In this document: piece after piece, positions 33,378-47,365 of the stretch
How positions within the stretch are numbered: the first letter of the stretch is position 1
Layout of the letters: each line of letters opens with the position of its first letter
Assembly: GCF_029962835.1 (NCBI RefSeq)
Contig: NC_080582.1
Span: 72,908,177-72,972,176 of the forward strand
Length of the DNA: 64,000 nucleotides
From: Magnolia sinica
Lineage: Eukaryota > Streptophyta > Magnoliopsida > Magnoliales > Magnoliaceae
Reading direction: 5' to 3'
Notes under the pieces: generated by a model
Told to the model about the DNA's origin: nothing
Databases searched by the model: none
What the model saw: the letters and a program-made list of their open reading frames with translations, nothing else
Made by a program: the position numbers and the translations under genes

Positions 33378-34809
33378 ATTTGTTTGTTCATTGTGCTTAT
33401 AATTAGTCTTTGTCATCCTAATTTTTTTTAATCTGATGTAATTACTTACCATGCTTCCTAAAAGTGTTATTTAATTTTTTTATTACATCGGTTGTCATTA
33501 TTTTAATATGCCTTAATTCGAGTTTTATATTGTCTTATTGTTAATCATATATTAAAATTTTATTTTTTGCATTTTAACTTTGTTGTTAGAATTATTGCAA
33601 AAATCTTGAGTTTATATATAAATTTCTAAATTCTTAAATGTAATAAAGCACGCTGCATGTTTATTTTTATTTTTTTTTTACGTAGAACTTTAATCAAGAT
33701 TTAATATATTACGTTACATGTTTATTTTTTTCGTAAAACTTTAATCATGTATGAACAATTGGCATTAATGGAAAATTTTATTTTTAGTTCAATAAATTAT
33801 GTACATCAAGTATTATGAATTGATTGAAGAATAATGGTCATTGAAGATTTTTAGAAATATTTGATTAATGTAATATTAAAATTATATATCATTAAAATAG
33901 TTATAAAACATCAGAAAATAAGTAGGGCGATCAAATCCTCTGGACTAAAAATCCCTAAAGCATAAATAGGTAGGGTGATCAAGACCCTTGTGTTTAAAGT
34001 CCCAAAAACCCAACTCGTACCTCTTGGAACCTCTACCATACCCTTTTAATAGGTGAGCATGTCAGAATTGCAAAAGGATTCTATTGTCAGGTTTAGTAGG
34101 GTAGTAGTCTGACCAGATAACGTACAAATGTGTCCCTCACCAAGTGTCATTTGGATGGGTGAGCATGTCACACAACAGGTTTCCATTACCAGGTTAGGTA
34201 TTGTATTGGCGCGAGTATTGGTCAACCGGTATAAACTGACCCTAGTGTTAAAACGAATAAACTATATTTGTTATTATGGAGTATAGCATATATTAATTTC
34301 ATTCATTCATTTTTCTTTGAATTTACATTGAAAATTCTTGTTTATTAATCTCATCATCTGTTGTTTTACCTAAATAGGTATTATATCTTTTAGTACATTT
34401 TATTCAAATTATATGAAGTTATTTTTTAAACCCGTGTTGAGATTACTCATTGGGTTTCGCACTTAATATGTTAGGATTTTAAAATTTCAGGATCAGGATC
34501 TCATGGAGGCTCCTAAAGAGATTTGCTTTTATTTATTTTATTTCTTTAGTATTTTTTAAATAAGTATAATGAACATTAAGTATAGTACAATAGTATGGAG
34601 ATAATTTTAAATAATCGGAATATGGATATTTTATTTTTCTCTAAATAAGTGTTGATTATTTAATTTTCAGATTGTTATATTTTATGATGGGAATCATTTT
34701 GTCAATACATGTGTGGATTATGAAATGTAAACATACAAAACATAAGTCATGCCTTCGGGTACGGAATCGATGTCGAATGTACACAGGTGTTGGATTTCGG
34801 GGTGTAACA

Positions 34810-37250
34810 GTCTCAAATCTAAGTGGATTATTAGATATCTTCACTTAGTGATGATGAGTTAGTACAATAATCGATTTGATAATCCACCAAGTGGATTAGA
34901 AAATAAAAAGATTTGAAATTCATTACTATATATAAATGAGTACAAATCTGTATATCCGTATTACGTTCCGAAAATTAACACCCGAATGCAGAGACTCCGA
35001 TCCCGAGTTCTTTGGTGTGAAGTTAATAAAAATGCACATGTATCCTCATTCAGATTCACATTCATTACATATATAAATAATCAGAGTAACGCATTTCAAT
35101 CTAGCAGATCCAAAGCTAGATAAAGATAACAAACTCCAAAAATATAAAGCTAACATGGAAAGATACAATTTCAAACATGGTGTCTACCCATATATGAATT
35201 ATACAAATCACAATAAATGTAATATTTATGAAAAATATAACTGCCCAAAGTAATGGAGGTATGAGTGTATTGGGGCGCTCCGAGCACAGCACCATCTGAT
35301 TCTATTCTTGAGTCATCTGCATATGTCAAAAAAAATGTACAAAATGCTAACATAGTAAAGAAATATCTCCATGATTATACTCAGGACATCTTAATGATAA
35401 GAAGATTCATAAAAAAAAATATTTCTACATGTAATGCTCTTAAGCATTTTACCTTCAACGCACATATATTAAGTAAGTTACACATGTTATCAACACAATC
35501 AAGCATAAGCAATGATAGTAATACAAAATAAACAATTATTAAGTTGGTTATTAAATGCATGATATGATATTATACGCAATGGTTAGCCCATAGCACAACC
35601 CAACAATAACATTCATGATGATATACGCAATGGGTAGCCCACAGCACAACCCAATAATATTGATATGATATAATGCATGATTAGCCAAATTGTTATTATT
35701 CCTAGTTCAAATAACAGATTGGCAAAAATAGGATATCTTTATTATATCATGAGTCATTATCTGAGTCACATGGCTTGTTTCAGCATATAGCGAGTCCTCC
35801 CCAGTTTTCATTGATCCAAATTAAGGCATCATTTGTTATATATTATAAATTAATCATTTCGAAGGTACAATATGATGCCTAATAATATTAAATTAACATG
35901 AGAATGGTCGTCACTCAAATATAAAGTATAAATAATTACTTCAGAAATACGAGCTTGTCACTCAAAACTAAATCAATCCAAAGAAAATGTCTTGTCACCC
36001 AATTTCATTCACGCCTGGGTTATTCGAACGGTACTCTGACACGTAATCATCGGCCAGGTATTTGATGGTAACCGTTTGAACAACAATCTTAAACTTTCAT
36101 TAATGCTCATTAGTCATATGGGGAGGCTCGTTATCCAAGCATAAGCCGACAGCTCAGACATGCTATCTCATACCACCATGCTTAGCTCATGAGTTTTTAT
36201 AAGATCGTATCGCGCTAATGATTATGAGTAGACTTAAATCAATTGTAATAGTAGTATCCCATATTCTATCGAATGGTAGACGATCACTAAGCATAAGAAT
36301 GATTGAGCCCTGCATTAGACTGATGAGATCAATTATGAAGGACCTCGAGTGAACCAGCATTAGGTGTAAGGCATCATATATAGTTCCAACTACTATTGAT
36401 CGTCCATGTTCAACTTCGGTCGACCATATAAGTCCAAAATAGTCACCCAAATAATAAGTTATCCTCTTTTTTAAAAAATTTGTGGAGCTAAATCCACTAC
36501 CACAACAATCCCAGTTTATCAACTACATAAATATAATCGTAAGGAAATTTAATATTATACCAAGGTATACCAATTGAGCACATATATGAATCAATACAAT
36601 CCAACCAACATAAATATAATCCAACCTATATCCACAAATGTACAATTCAGTACAATTATGTTGATGCGGATTGAGTTCAGTACAATTCAATCTACATCAA
36701 CATAATCATATACACACACACACATACACACACACACACACACATATTTTCTAACATTCGACATCGAAGAATTTCAATATTAAGATCACCCAAATATTTC
36801 ATCAAGTATGTTGTTAACCAAATAGTAAATAAACATATTTAATCATCTAAAATATCAAGTAAAAGCTTGAAGGTAGATCTTCACCATAATGTTAAAGATC
36901 CTCGATTTGGATACGGCCCTAGTGTTAGAAAATTGAGAAAAAACACTCCAAACGTAATTCATCGGCAATCTTATCACTAGTAAATTAATTTCTAATATAA
37001 TTAGACTTTAATAAAGGATTAAGGATTTTATCTAACTTAATTCGAGAAAATCCCAACTCAAGTTGACGAGTTGGGGGCCTAGAATTGGCGTACAACAGCT
37101 TTCACATAGGGCCACGCCCAAATACGACTTACGCAATAACATGAGCCACTCTTAACCGATCGTCGACACCCTAAGTCCTAGCATGAATAAATCTAAAGAT
37201 TTAGGTTTTAGGAAGAAAAAAAAATCTATTCCGACATCAAATCCAGATGG
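34810..37250. other. AT-rich repeat DNA, probable LTR/leader of a Gypsy element
   Basis: 35575-35690 holds two copies of a ~65-bp unit (TATACGCAATGG.TAGCCCA.AGCACAACCC). A minus-strand frame at 36522-36187 shows no domain. No element boundary was found. Confidence 0.35.
36713..36744. repeat. (CA)n microsatellite
   Basis: About 16 CA units with one TA interruption. Confidence 0.8.
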
Positions 37251-39100
37251 CTTGCATAAGATCTATGGAATTTAACACCTATGGCTTAAAATCTGAAGGT
37301 AGGATGCTCCAATTACCTCCAATTGCAAGTGGAAGTGAATTTGATGGAAGAAACGGTAGCTCCAGAGAGGAATTCAATAAAAATAATACCAATAACCAAT
37401 TTCTCTTTATCACAAACTCATTTTCTTCATCTTTCTCTCTTTCTCATTTTCTCTAATTTGCTAACGCAAATTCATATGGGGAGAGGAGTGAAATAAATGG
37501 ATATTTATAGTGCTAAATATGGTGTAAATGGCCCTAATGAATAGGTACTTACTATTATAATTGTATAGAAGGTTATTTCTAACTTTTGTGGCCTACTAGA
37601 GGGTATACGGGTAAATTTATACCATAGGATACTTATCCTTAGTAGTGATCTATGTAAGGCTTTGATGGCTCCACAAATCTGAGACACCGATCAATGGTTA
37701 TGATCAAAAATCAGTTTGACAGTTACCGATCATCGATGGGGGTCACAGCTATACGGATGCATGTAAGACAATACTTTCGCAAAGATCGAAGGTAAACAAT
37801 TAAGTTTAGTTCCCAATGATTTTAACTCAGCCTCACACAACACGTGTTGCTCTTTGGCTCCAAATTGAGCGATTTCGTGCGCTGCCTTGGCTCAACGTCC
37901 GTGATGGATGTCAATTCCGCTAAGATAAACATCTTTCTATAGTTTCGAGTTCAATGAACCACTAACAAGTAACATATAATTAATTTGATTAATCGTAGCA
38001 TTTCTGAATTGAAATGGGTAGCAAGATTTCTTGTAAAAGGCAGCTAGAGTTTGGATTAGCTAAGTTCATAGTGCAACCTATTCGTAATTAGTGAAAATGA
38101 TGATTCGGATCTAATCACCCTAACAAATAACCCTAATTCAACTATATTAGAAACTACCTGACTTAGTAAAATATACTAAAAATAAAAATTCATAATTTAA
38201 TCACATAAGTTGATTCCTAGTATCATTAGAAGAAATTCCTAATTAGACACCGAATATAAAAGCTCTACGATGAAAAAAGATATGGGTGGTTCATCAATAA
38301 TATGCGGTTGCAGAAATTTTCAGTTTCAATAATCTATTTCTTATAATATTTTTAATAATTCATAATTAATTTTACTTTATTTTTACTAAATTTCATTTCA
38401 TTTTAAATTTTAAAAAAAAAAATCGTAAAATTTTAAAGCATCAACTGCCCAAAATTAATAGTTTTATATATAGTTTCTAAAATATCCTAAAATTAACTTC
38501 CTCTAATTTTGTATTTTATTTTAAATTTATTTTTCTATGAAACTAGACTCATTAACCTTCAATCTGTCTTTTGAATCACCTCAATCGAAATTGTAAAAAA
38601 AATATATATGAATTTTTTAAGTCATTACATTCATATTATCTATTGTTGAACATTTCTGTACATTGATGTCCAGGCGGTCCTGACATGGTCGACTAGGTCC
38701 CCCTGTCCAGTGGCCCAAGATCGATCAAGTCCCCCTGTCCAAAACTTGGACAACTCATTTGGCACTCGGGGTCGACCCCGACTCTTCGTCTTCCAAAACA
38801 CTTCATGTTTAGGCTATTTAGATTTTCAATTTTAGAATTTTCTTTCTCATTTGCTTCAATCCACACACCTAGATAGTCCTAACATGGATTTGGACGAACT
38901 GAAGTTTTTACGGACTCGATTACGTCAACCAAGGTAGTCTTAACATGCACATTGTTATGTTCAAAGTTAGCAAATCCACAATTTCAGTCATAAGGTTCCC
39001 ATAAATTCACAACTTTCACTCAGTCAGGTGGTTTAATGGACCCAAAATCACTCCTTTGGTCCCAAACATGTGCGAATACACATAAGAATATGCATTCAAA
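37251..39100. other. Spacer, no gene recognised
   Basis: Contains an AT-rich stretch (38150-38640) and a GTCGACCCCGAC-type palindromic word at ~38770 beside two copies of AAGTCCCCCTGTCC-like sequence (38695-38745). No ORF with a recognisable domain. Confidence 0.3.
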
Positions 39101-39149
39101 TAAAAAAAATCAAAGGTAACACTCAAGGATATCAAATTCCTAAGTTGTC

Positions 39150-39935
39150 AAAAACCCAAGGTATTACAATCTGTGTGAAAGATTTCATCAACAAGATTAC
39201 ACAAGTAAAGTGCACTCGTGTACTTACTCATGTGTGAAAAAAATTGGGTTGATTAAATCCTACTAATACCTTTCTCATTAAATCTTCCTCTAACCTTCAT
39301 GGCATCACCAGAAGATCCTTCTTACTTTTTCTACGGGATACTATGGTAAACAATGTGACATACAGTCCAAATTGATATCTCGACAATTATTATTGAGATT
39401 CATAATCAAACCATCCTACAAATCAGGCGTCGAAAAAAGCAGATGTGCGGCATTTTCTTCATTGTTAATCTTTACATCAACTATTACTAATCTGCTAATC
39501 ATAGTATTAAACTTATTCAAATATTCTTACAAAGAGGGTCATTTCTTTATCTTCAAGTTGTATTTTTAGTGTTTGAAAAAGATCATATTTTACATTGATT
39601 TCTCTTAATATAAGTTTTGTAATGTCTTGCAAACCTTTAGTAATGGTTTGATCTGCCACATTACACAAAATCGATTCATCTGGTACAAGAAGAAGATCAT
39701 AGCCAATTGATTTTTCTCGTCAAATACCACATCTTTCATATTTACAAGATTTTTTTTCCTTAAATCACAATTTCACAACCTTTATTCACCAACACTGTAT
39801 TCATCTTTAGTTTTCATAACGCGTAATTAATTGGATCGGTCGAACTTTGACATATTAAATATAATGGAACTCAATCTAGCAATCTGAAACATCGATCTTA
39901 TGCTAATGGGATTTTCAATCTTCAGCTCGGATACT
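39150..39935 (-). pseudogene. Copia gag relic with primer-binding site
   Basis: Minus strand reads EYLNKFNTMISRLVIVDVKI then NNEENAAHLLFSTPDL, matching the plant Copia gag (UBN2-like) block with LLxSLPxSY. Upstream is MWQIKPLLKVCKTLQNLY, the block before it. Next to the LTR, ACAATTAGTATCCGAGC (about 39930 downwards) is a decayed TGGTATCAGAGC PBS. Stops interrupt the frame. Confidence 0.65.
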
Positions 39936-39939
39936 AATT

Positions 39940-40345
39940 GTTCTGTAAAAACACTGCACTCGATTCATGTATGTAAAGCAAAACAACAAAAGAATAAGTG
40001 GCCAATAAAATCCAAGAGGGAAAGGGAAAATAAGAGACAAGTAGCATGGTAATTTACATGGTTTGGCAATACACTTACATCCACATGGCAGCAACATGGA
40101 GTTCTCATCTTCATTAAAATAAAAGAAAATAAATACACAAGGTTGATTTTTCTCTCACTCTTCCTCCGTATAAAAACTATCACACTGAAAACTACTCCAG
40201 AAGAATACACTTTTATCTACCTACGTTTTTTCTTATATAGACCACAGGAGAGAATATCTGAGAAAATCTAATGGGACTAGGCTTCCCATTGGAAAATGCA
40301 AGTCTAGAGAGAAAAATTGACATCTCTTAATGGGAGACGTCACCC
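39940..40345 (-). repeat. Copia LTR fragment next to the gag relic
   Basis: Begins TGTTCTGTAAAAACACTGC directly beside the PBS and runs through a CATGGTAATTTACATGGTTT block of the kind found in other Copia LTRs here (TTTACATGGAAAAATC at ~60867). The outer end is uncertain. Confidence 0.5.
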
Positions 40346-41044
40346 ACCTACCTAAACATGTGGATACCGTATCGTTTCCTTTACCTACAGGCTAATTGTG
40401 TAGGACACCTGTATCATAAAAATGGTAGGCCCCACTGTGAAGAAAACCCTTCTAAAAAAATCAGACGAGTCCACCCACGCGATAGGTGAGAAATGTATGT
40501 CTAGTCAGATCATGTAGAGTAAGTGGATTGTTTAGTGACTTTCTAAGAAAGGTAAGAAATTTTTAATTTTTATTACCAAACCAAAGAGACCAAAAGAAAC
40601 CAAAGTATAATATAAAAAATACAAGTTAAAGGAGAAAAGAAGAAGAAAATGGATAGAAGAAAGTCATTGGAGAAAACCTACACTCCATGTAGGGAAAAGA
40701 AATCATATATGCACATCAGGCCAAGGAAAAAGAATCCAGATACTCCAAATTGGGAAAAGAAAATTCATCATTTTAAATTTGAAAGAGAAAAGCACACACC
40801 CGAGACTAGGAATAGAAATCTCTACCCTACGTTGGCTAAGGACCCAAGGAACCTGATCCAGGACCAAAGAGAGAGGAGGCAGAAGATCATAGCTGTACAC
40901 AGTTAATAAGAACCTAGATGAGTGGTATTTTCTACTGATAACAAAGGTATGGCCACCTGATGCACGGAACAAACTGATTTTTGTCCCACGTGAGATTCAT
41001 GGTGGGCCTACCATTTTCATGATATTCCACACAAAGTTGCCTGG
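40346..41044. other. Spacer, A-rich, no gene
   Basis: 40540-40880 is A/G-rich and gives a charged, low-complexity frame. GTAGGCCCCACTGTGAAG at ~40430 is foldback debris. Confidence 0.35.
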
Positions 41045-41595
41045 AGGGCCGTGGTGGGGAAAACGGATTGGATACCCTGGGGCTAGTGGTCGGTGCTCTG
41101 TGGGCCCCACCATGATAAAAGTGTTTCATCCATGCCGTCCATCCATTTTTAAATATCATTTTAGGTTTGATCCCGAAAATGAGAGGGCTATAAATCTCAC
41201 GTGGATCACACCATAGGAAAACAATAGCAATTGGATATCCACCATTAAAATCCTTTTAAGGCCTCCTGTACTGTTTATTTGACATCCAATATGTTGATTA
41301 GGTCATGCAGACCCAGATGAAGGGGAAAAACAAAGATCAGCTTGATCCAAAAATTTTATGGGCTCCAAAAAGTTTTAATGGTCGACGTTAATTCAAAATT
41401 TTTTCCTGTAATGTGGTCCACTGGAGACTGGTACATACCTCATTTTTTGTTTCATACCTTAAAATAATCTAGAAAAATAGATGGACCGCATGGATGAAAC
41501 ACATACATCATTGTGGGCACACAAACCACCGACCAATAGCCATTGGCCTGAGGCAAGGGGAGCAGCCAATCCGTTTCCCGTGGTGGGATGGATTG
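41045..41595. mobile_element. Long foldback element, copy 1 (near complete)
   Basis: The left arm starts with GGTGGGGAAAACGGATTGG and GTGGTCGGTG, followed by the family core GTGGGCCCCACCATGATAAA. The right arm is the inverse: GTGGGCACACAAACCACCGACC then CCAATCCGTTTCCCGTGG (arms quoted in parts). The arms pair over ~200 bp; the loop has the GATGAAGGGGAAAAACAAAG block. No ORF. Confidence 0.75.
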
Positions 41596-42459
41596 AACTC
41601 TAACACATGTTACGGTACCTTGCCTTCGTACGTGTCTACTACGCTCAGGATATGCGTATTGAGGCCCTGCAGAGATTCTGTCCGTTGATCCGTCATGTCC
41701 CACTGTGGATCGTACATGTCCAAGAAATCCTCTCTACTGGACAATTGTGACCTTTCGATCTGTGGCCAGCACGTAGAGGGATAGTACGAGAAATGGAGCC
41801 ACGGTCTGCCCAAGATGTGTGCCTTTTTTTTCCCTATTTCTTATAATTTTTGTGACATAGTACATTCTGGCTCGGTTTCAACCGATCAACGGTCTGGATC
41901 ATCGAAATGGGTCCCAATTGAGGAAACTGAAAACTCCATCCCAGTCAAGACTCGGGAATCGACAAACTGTCGATTTAGCAAGCTTGGTCAGTCAAGGAAT
42001 TTATCCGCAGGTTATAGGTAGAAGACGATCCGGTGCTAAACGCATGTATATAAATTAGATATCAAGCACTCAAATTTCGTAAACTTAGCCAACATATGTA
42101 AGATCTGAACCGCTTATTAATTGGACCACACTATGGATGAAAGATATACGACAAATCACATAAGTCTAATGGTTATGGGACATTATCTCAACGAATATTA
42201 TTCATTGGTTGGAATTCTTTCTAACTGCCCAATTCTAATGGTCAACGCTGTCCAATCACCATTTTTAGTACATAGAAAGCAGAGAAAAGTAGGGCATCCA
42301 AGACGAACGGTCTGGATTTTGTAATTACATGGTGTGTATTGAAAAGTATGTCTAAAGTACGTTTTTTGTAATTTCATAAGCCAAATTGCTCGTACGATAA
42401 GGAAACAATGTGCCAGGAAAACATATCTGCCCACGTGTAAGTATATGGGCTGGAAGTGC
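41596..42459. other. Spacer, no gene recognised
   Basis: Contains CTGGATCATCGAAATGGGTC and similar non-coding words; open frames at 41815-42324 and opposite show no domain. Confidence 0.3.
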
Positions 42460-43050
42460 ATTTCACGGTGGAGCCCACCTAGAATTGTTTCCTTGTGCAC
42501 GAAACGTGTGTATTCCCTGCCAAAAGTGTTGTAGGTAACTCGTACAACAGAAAATCTCCATGGGGCCATCGTCATGTCTTTGTGAAATCCACTCCATCCA
42601 TGAGTTTTCCTAGCTCATATTAGGGAAAATCTCAAAAGATAGGTTGATATAAAAGTTAAGCGGGATACACCAAAGGAAACTGTGGAATGACGACGCTCAC
42701 CATTAAAACCTTGTTGTGGACCAAAAAACTTTTGGGCAGGCTAATTTTTTTTTTATCCCCTCGTCTTAGTAAGAATCACTTTATGGACGAGTAAGATGAA
42801 ATATATACATTACAGTAAGGCTACAAGAGGGTTTCAATGATGTGGACCCCATTTCTACTTTATCCTGTGATGTGGCTCGGTTGGTTTTCATTTATTTATA
42901 ATTGCTTATCTAACAACTTATTATGCCCTATTTCAGATGATGGACAGATTGGATTTAACATTGAGGTCATGTCAGGCCACACAAAGCACATCGTTGCACG
43001 GGCTCTGTACGACAAGTGTTGTAGGAAATTCGTATACATCTCCTAATAAT
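42460..43050. repeat. Degenerate foldback element of a second subtype
   Basis: AAGTGTTGTAGG.AA.TCGTA occurs at ~42526 and ~43015 with a central GTGGACC block. The left part has GGGGCCATCGTCATGTCTTT and GTGAAATCCACTCCATCC, the usual left-arm order. Arms are poorly conserved. Confidence 0.4.
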
Positions 43051-43619
43051 ACATTAGACGTGGCAGACATGGGTTTGTGCTATGCCATCTAGATTCCAAT
43101 CCACCCTTCCGAGTGTCTACCGTACATATCTGTTACGTTTTATGATGATCCGAACCGTTCATTCATCACTGCCCTCATAATTGAACCATATAAAAAATAC
43201 ACTGGTAAACAATCCTATTCGTATAAGACATGCCATTCAAATCTTGACAATCAGCTTTAGGTGTTTGGTTGCACAAGAATTTAAACGGTTAGAATTGCCT
43301 GATCACATCGATTTTTGGTCAATAACCAATGAATTACTGTCCACAATAAATGAACAATTTGGATCATCATAAAAATATGCCACGTGTGTGATGTAATCTT
43401 GGGAGGATGAAAATTCGGTCCGCCTGGATGGACTGGATACTATCCCATTACAAGAAAATATCACCCACCTGGTGGTGTTTTAGTCAAAAAGTTTGGCACG
43501 GAGAAAATGTGCCAAAGGTGACAGCGCCAAATAAAAAATGTACGGTCCATAATCCAGATACGATTTCTAGATCAAGGCCCACGGCCAGAGAACATCCCCT
43601 CGTGCAACACACGACCCCG

Positions 43620-44143
43620 TGGGAGTGAATTAGGTGCGGCCCCGGCCTCACCCAAGACGGTGCAGCCCTTACCGTGGGGCCCACCTTTATGTATGTATTC
43701 TACATCCACACCGCCCATCCGTTTTTCTAGATCATTTTAGGGCATTATCCCAAAAACGAAGGTTATAAAAATCTCAGGTGAACCATACTACAGGAAACAG
43801 TGGTGATTGAATGATCCACCATTATAATATTTACATAGTTTTTATTTGTCATCCAACCTGTTCATAAGGTCAAAAAAATCTATAATAATGGAAAAAATAA
43901 ATATAAGCATTATTGAAAACTATTTTGACCCACAAGAAGTTTTTAATGGTCATTCACCACTTTTTCCTATGGTATGGTCTTGCTGAGATTTTTCTCTTCT
44001 TAATTTTTGGACTCATGCCTAAAATGATCTACAATAACGGATGGACGGAGTGGATTTACAATAAATACATCAAGGTTTGACCCACTGTAAGGGCCGCACC
44101 ATCTTGGGTGGGGCCGGGGCCGCACCTAATCCGCTTCCCTTCC
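43620..44143. mobile_element. Long foldback element, copy 2 (complete)
   Basis: Terminal repeats start GGGAGTGAATTAGGTGCGGC and continue CCCGGCC.CACCCAAGACGGTGC. The right end is the inverse: GCACCATCTTGGGTGGGGCC then GGGGCCGCACCTAATCCGC. Inner arms carry the ACCGTGGGGCCCACC and CCGTTTTTCTAGATCATTTT core. Total ~524 bp; no coding capacity. Confidence 0.8.
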
Positions 44144-46143
44144 CTATTGAGGAAGATACTCGCCCGGTGGATATGCCGAGTCTACTCGCGCTTTCAGTTA
44201 GCGGATGCAAGGCCCAGGGTCCAGTGATCCAGACCATTGGTCTACTTAGGCTCGCTGTGGATGCACTTATCAGCGAAAATCGCCTAGATGGAAAAATATT
44301 AACCTTTCATTTCGTGGCCTGCAAATAGGCAGTCGTTAATGCCGGCACGTGGCAGTCGCTCAGAGAGAGGCACGTCCTTCTATATCCACGTGAGTCACAG
44401 TACCGCAGTTGGGAGGGCACATGGTGTGAAATTCGATGGAGCAGAGGCGAATTTTCTACTACAGGGAGCCCCTAGACCTAAAGTCTCTGTGGGCCCACAT
44501 TGATATTCGTGTGATGTCCAATCGACCGTCATTTTCATCTGTTCATTTGGTGGCGTGAAAAGAAAAGTAGGCAACCTATAAAACACAACTGGGTTTACAT
44601 GCTATCTTACTTGTTCGTAAGGTAAGTTCCGCTGAAACAAAATTTCATCCCCACAAACGATAATTAAATAAAACCTAGTGGGTGTTCATTTTCGTTATTG
44701 TAGTCCTTCTAACCAATCAGGAAGAGATGAGAGTTATTTGTGATATGTATGGGTATGTATTTTATATTTGAAGATATATAAATATGTATGAAAGAAATTT
44801 CTCGGTAAGTGTAACTAGAGCGTATCCAATGATATCATGTATTGTTCAAAAAATTAATTGAATAGTGTGCATGAACGATATAAAACGTGTGGCAAGAGGA
44901 GAAGATACAAATAGTAGTGAGAGGTTATAGTATAGTAAAGAGTAAAAATAATTATCTCATACCAACCAAATAAAACTAAATATATCTTTCAATTTACCAA
45001 TTAAAATTATATTCCATAGTGTAATCATTTACTTTTCTTGGCAAATAATTAAGCTACATTTCATAGTGTATTTTTACTTTTTAAGCTCATCATTTACATT
45101 TTGTAGTGTAATTCGTAACGATAATCAAGTAGTTGGTAATCATTAGCTGTAATTTGAGTATATACTCACATGTTGGATTCAGTTCATTAATCAAAAATGC
45201 GTTTTATAGCTGCTCTTCGCAACCAACTATAAGCATCCCTTCCTCATCTCACTTTATTTGTATCGAAAAGCCATTTACTACGAAATTCAAATGTACAACC
45301 CATTATTAGAAGATGAACCACATCCTTTGAATATTGCTTGATCTAATTATACATATTAAGCGAGTGGTTACATAAGTGACATATCTCTTTAGATCTCGGT
45401 CATACACTACGTGTTTACTTATCTTGAAGCTTGAGGTCATTGTTATTTGGTTTGAATTGAAGCCATAATTTCAATTCTGACACACCCGCACACCTAGTAT
45501 AAAAAAACAACAGTGAAAACAACAGCAACAGTCCTCCGCACTTGAGTTTTAGGTCCACCCGATTCTTAGGCTCATGTCGTGACATAAGCTGGCACAAATG
45601 ATGGAGGCAGTGAATTTCACACACGCATCATCGTAGGCCCCACAGAACTTTTGGTTGCACGGTAGGTTGTTGGGAAATTTTTCATTGGATTGAACAATAC
45701 TAGCATTTGGATGGCTGACACAATTCCGCCAGAAAACAGCAAATTGGATTGTCTGTCTGGTATTTTTTTCAACCGTTGGTCAGCCAAGATAGTGCACACC
45801 AAATGAACGGTCCAGAATCGCCAAGCGTGCAGTGCATCGAAAGCATGGCCTGTTCATTGCACGACGGCTCAGACTCGACCACGTCATGGATTAGATGATG
45901 CATCTAAAGGCAATGTACTGAAAGGCGGTGCCGACGTGTCATATTTCGTAGTGCATGAATTGGAGCAGCCACACAGTCATCGTTCATGCACAGATTACTC
46001 ACGTCTGCCGTCTGCGTCAATGTCGAGTACTCCAAGTCGTTGGCTCGTGGTTTTTACCGGGGGAAGGTACAGCGGCCCACAGATTGCCGGTTCAGGTGGA
46101 CCCCCACAAGCTTCAGGGGAGGAAATTAACGATAGAATCATGA
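44144..46143. other. Spacer, no gene recognised
   Basis: AT-rich at 44600-45420; scattered foldback words at 44490 and 45630. Two overlapping frames at 45936-46220 show no domain. Confidence 0.3.
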
Positions 46144-46425
46144 AACAGGTGGCCCCCACCATGATGTTTGGGTTTTATTCACACCGCCCAGCCATTCTGG
46201 ATAATTATTCGAGCCTATAAATGAGGCAGATTCAAATCTCAGGTGGACCCCAGCAATGGAAAACATAAATATCAGATTGATCACTACTGTTTTGTGGTGT
46301 GGTCCACTTGAGATTTGGATCAGCTTTATTTTTGGACTCATATCTTAAAAAAATGATCCAAAATGGATCCACGGATTGGATAAAACACATACATCGTGGT
46401 GAAGCCGATAGAGCACCGTCCAGCA
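46144..46425. mobile_element. Long foldback element, copy 3 (loop deleted)
   Basis: Left arm from GTGGCCCCCACCATGATG passes CTCAGGTGGACCCCAGC and joins almost directly to the right arm (GTGGTCCACTTGAGATTTGG ... ACACATACATCGTGGTG). The central GATGAAGGG loop and the innermost arms are gone, leaving ~280 bp. Confidence 0.7.
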
Positions 46426-46879
46426 GCGAGTGGCTACTGGCAGTGTTAGTGTGCAATCAACGACCGTTCAAATTGGAGCTGGGAGAGACGAAGGAGATAC
46501 GATGGTCTGATGGACCACACTGCACTGATCAATGTGGTTGGCTAACGTCCATCTGGGCCATCCAATTAGTGGCCCTCACATTTGTCGGGACAACACCCAG
46601 ATATCACACGATCATGAGATCCTAACCGTTTGATGGTGGATTAAAAAACGGATGGTCAAAATCGAATTTGGCAGCGGTCCACGATCGACGAATAGAAGTC
46701 TATATTCGAGGGTTGTCCAATGTCGACGATCTTACCATTCATGGTAGGGCCCACCGTCTAGAAAGTCTCAATTGGCATGCGACCCATCCATTTGGCCACT
46801 TGTGAGTATCAGAGATTCTTGAGAAGAAAATTTCTCAAATTATTACAAGAAAAGTACAGAAAGGACAAAAGAGGGCACC

Positions 46880-47365
46880 GATTGCGTACTGACTCTGCCA
46901 GTACCCACTTGTTACTGGTGCTCTGTGGGTCCCACCATGAAGTATATGTCTTATCAAAGCCGTCCATTGATTTTTCCAGCTCATTTTAGGACATTAACTA
47001 AAACTGAGGCAGACCCAACTCTCAGGTGGACCACACCACAGTAAACAATGGTGCCTGAATGCCCACCGTTAAAAAATTCCTAGGGCCCACTGCAATGTTT
47101 ATTTTCCATCTAACGTACGTGTGGATTAGGTCACACGGACCTGGATGAAGGGCTAATACAAGTATAAGCTAGATCAAAGCTTTTGTGGCCCCAATAAGTT
47201 TTTAATGGTAGGCATTCAATCGCCACTGTTTACAGTGGTAGGGTCCACCTGAGATTTCGATCTGGCTCAATTTTTGGCCTCGTGCCTTAAAATGAACCGG
47301 AAAAATGGTTGGACGGCGTAGATAAAACACAAACATCATCGTACGGCACACAGAGCCACATTCTC
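46880..47365. mobile_element. Long foldback element, copy 4
   Basis: Left arm GTGGGTCCCACCATGAAG ... CTCAGGTGGACCACACCACA ... CCTAGGGCCC; loop with CACACGGACCTGGATGAAGG; right arm GTGGCCCCAATAAGTTTTTA ... GGTCCACCTGAGATTTCG ... CATCATCGTACGGCACACAG. By eye ~170 bp pair at about 75-80%. The outermost right end is not symmetrical, so it may be truncated. Confidence 0.75.

Larger units (their letters stand above)
32226..34809 (+). repeat. Candidate ~2.6 kb LTR (TGTAATAACCC...GGTGTAACA), microsatellite-rich
   Basis: Starts TGTAATAACCC and ends TTTCGGGGTGTAACA, the terminal style of several plant Gypsy LTRs. It contains the (TCCA)-type, CA/TG, (GA)n and (TA)n(CA)n repeats listed separately. The flanking 5-mers (GTCCT, GTCTC) do not match well and no partner LTR was found, so it may be a solo LTR or a misreading. 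Confidence 0.4.

Noticed and set aside
36187..36522. 111-codon minus-strand frame with hydrophobic stretches
   Set aside because: AT-rich LTR-like DNA; no start context, homologue or neighbouring exon recognised.
40649..40906. Charged plus-strand frame
   Set aside because: A/G-rich low complexity with an equally long frame on the other strand.
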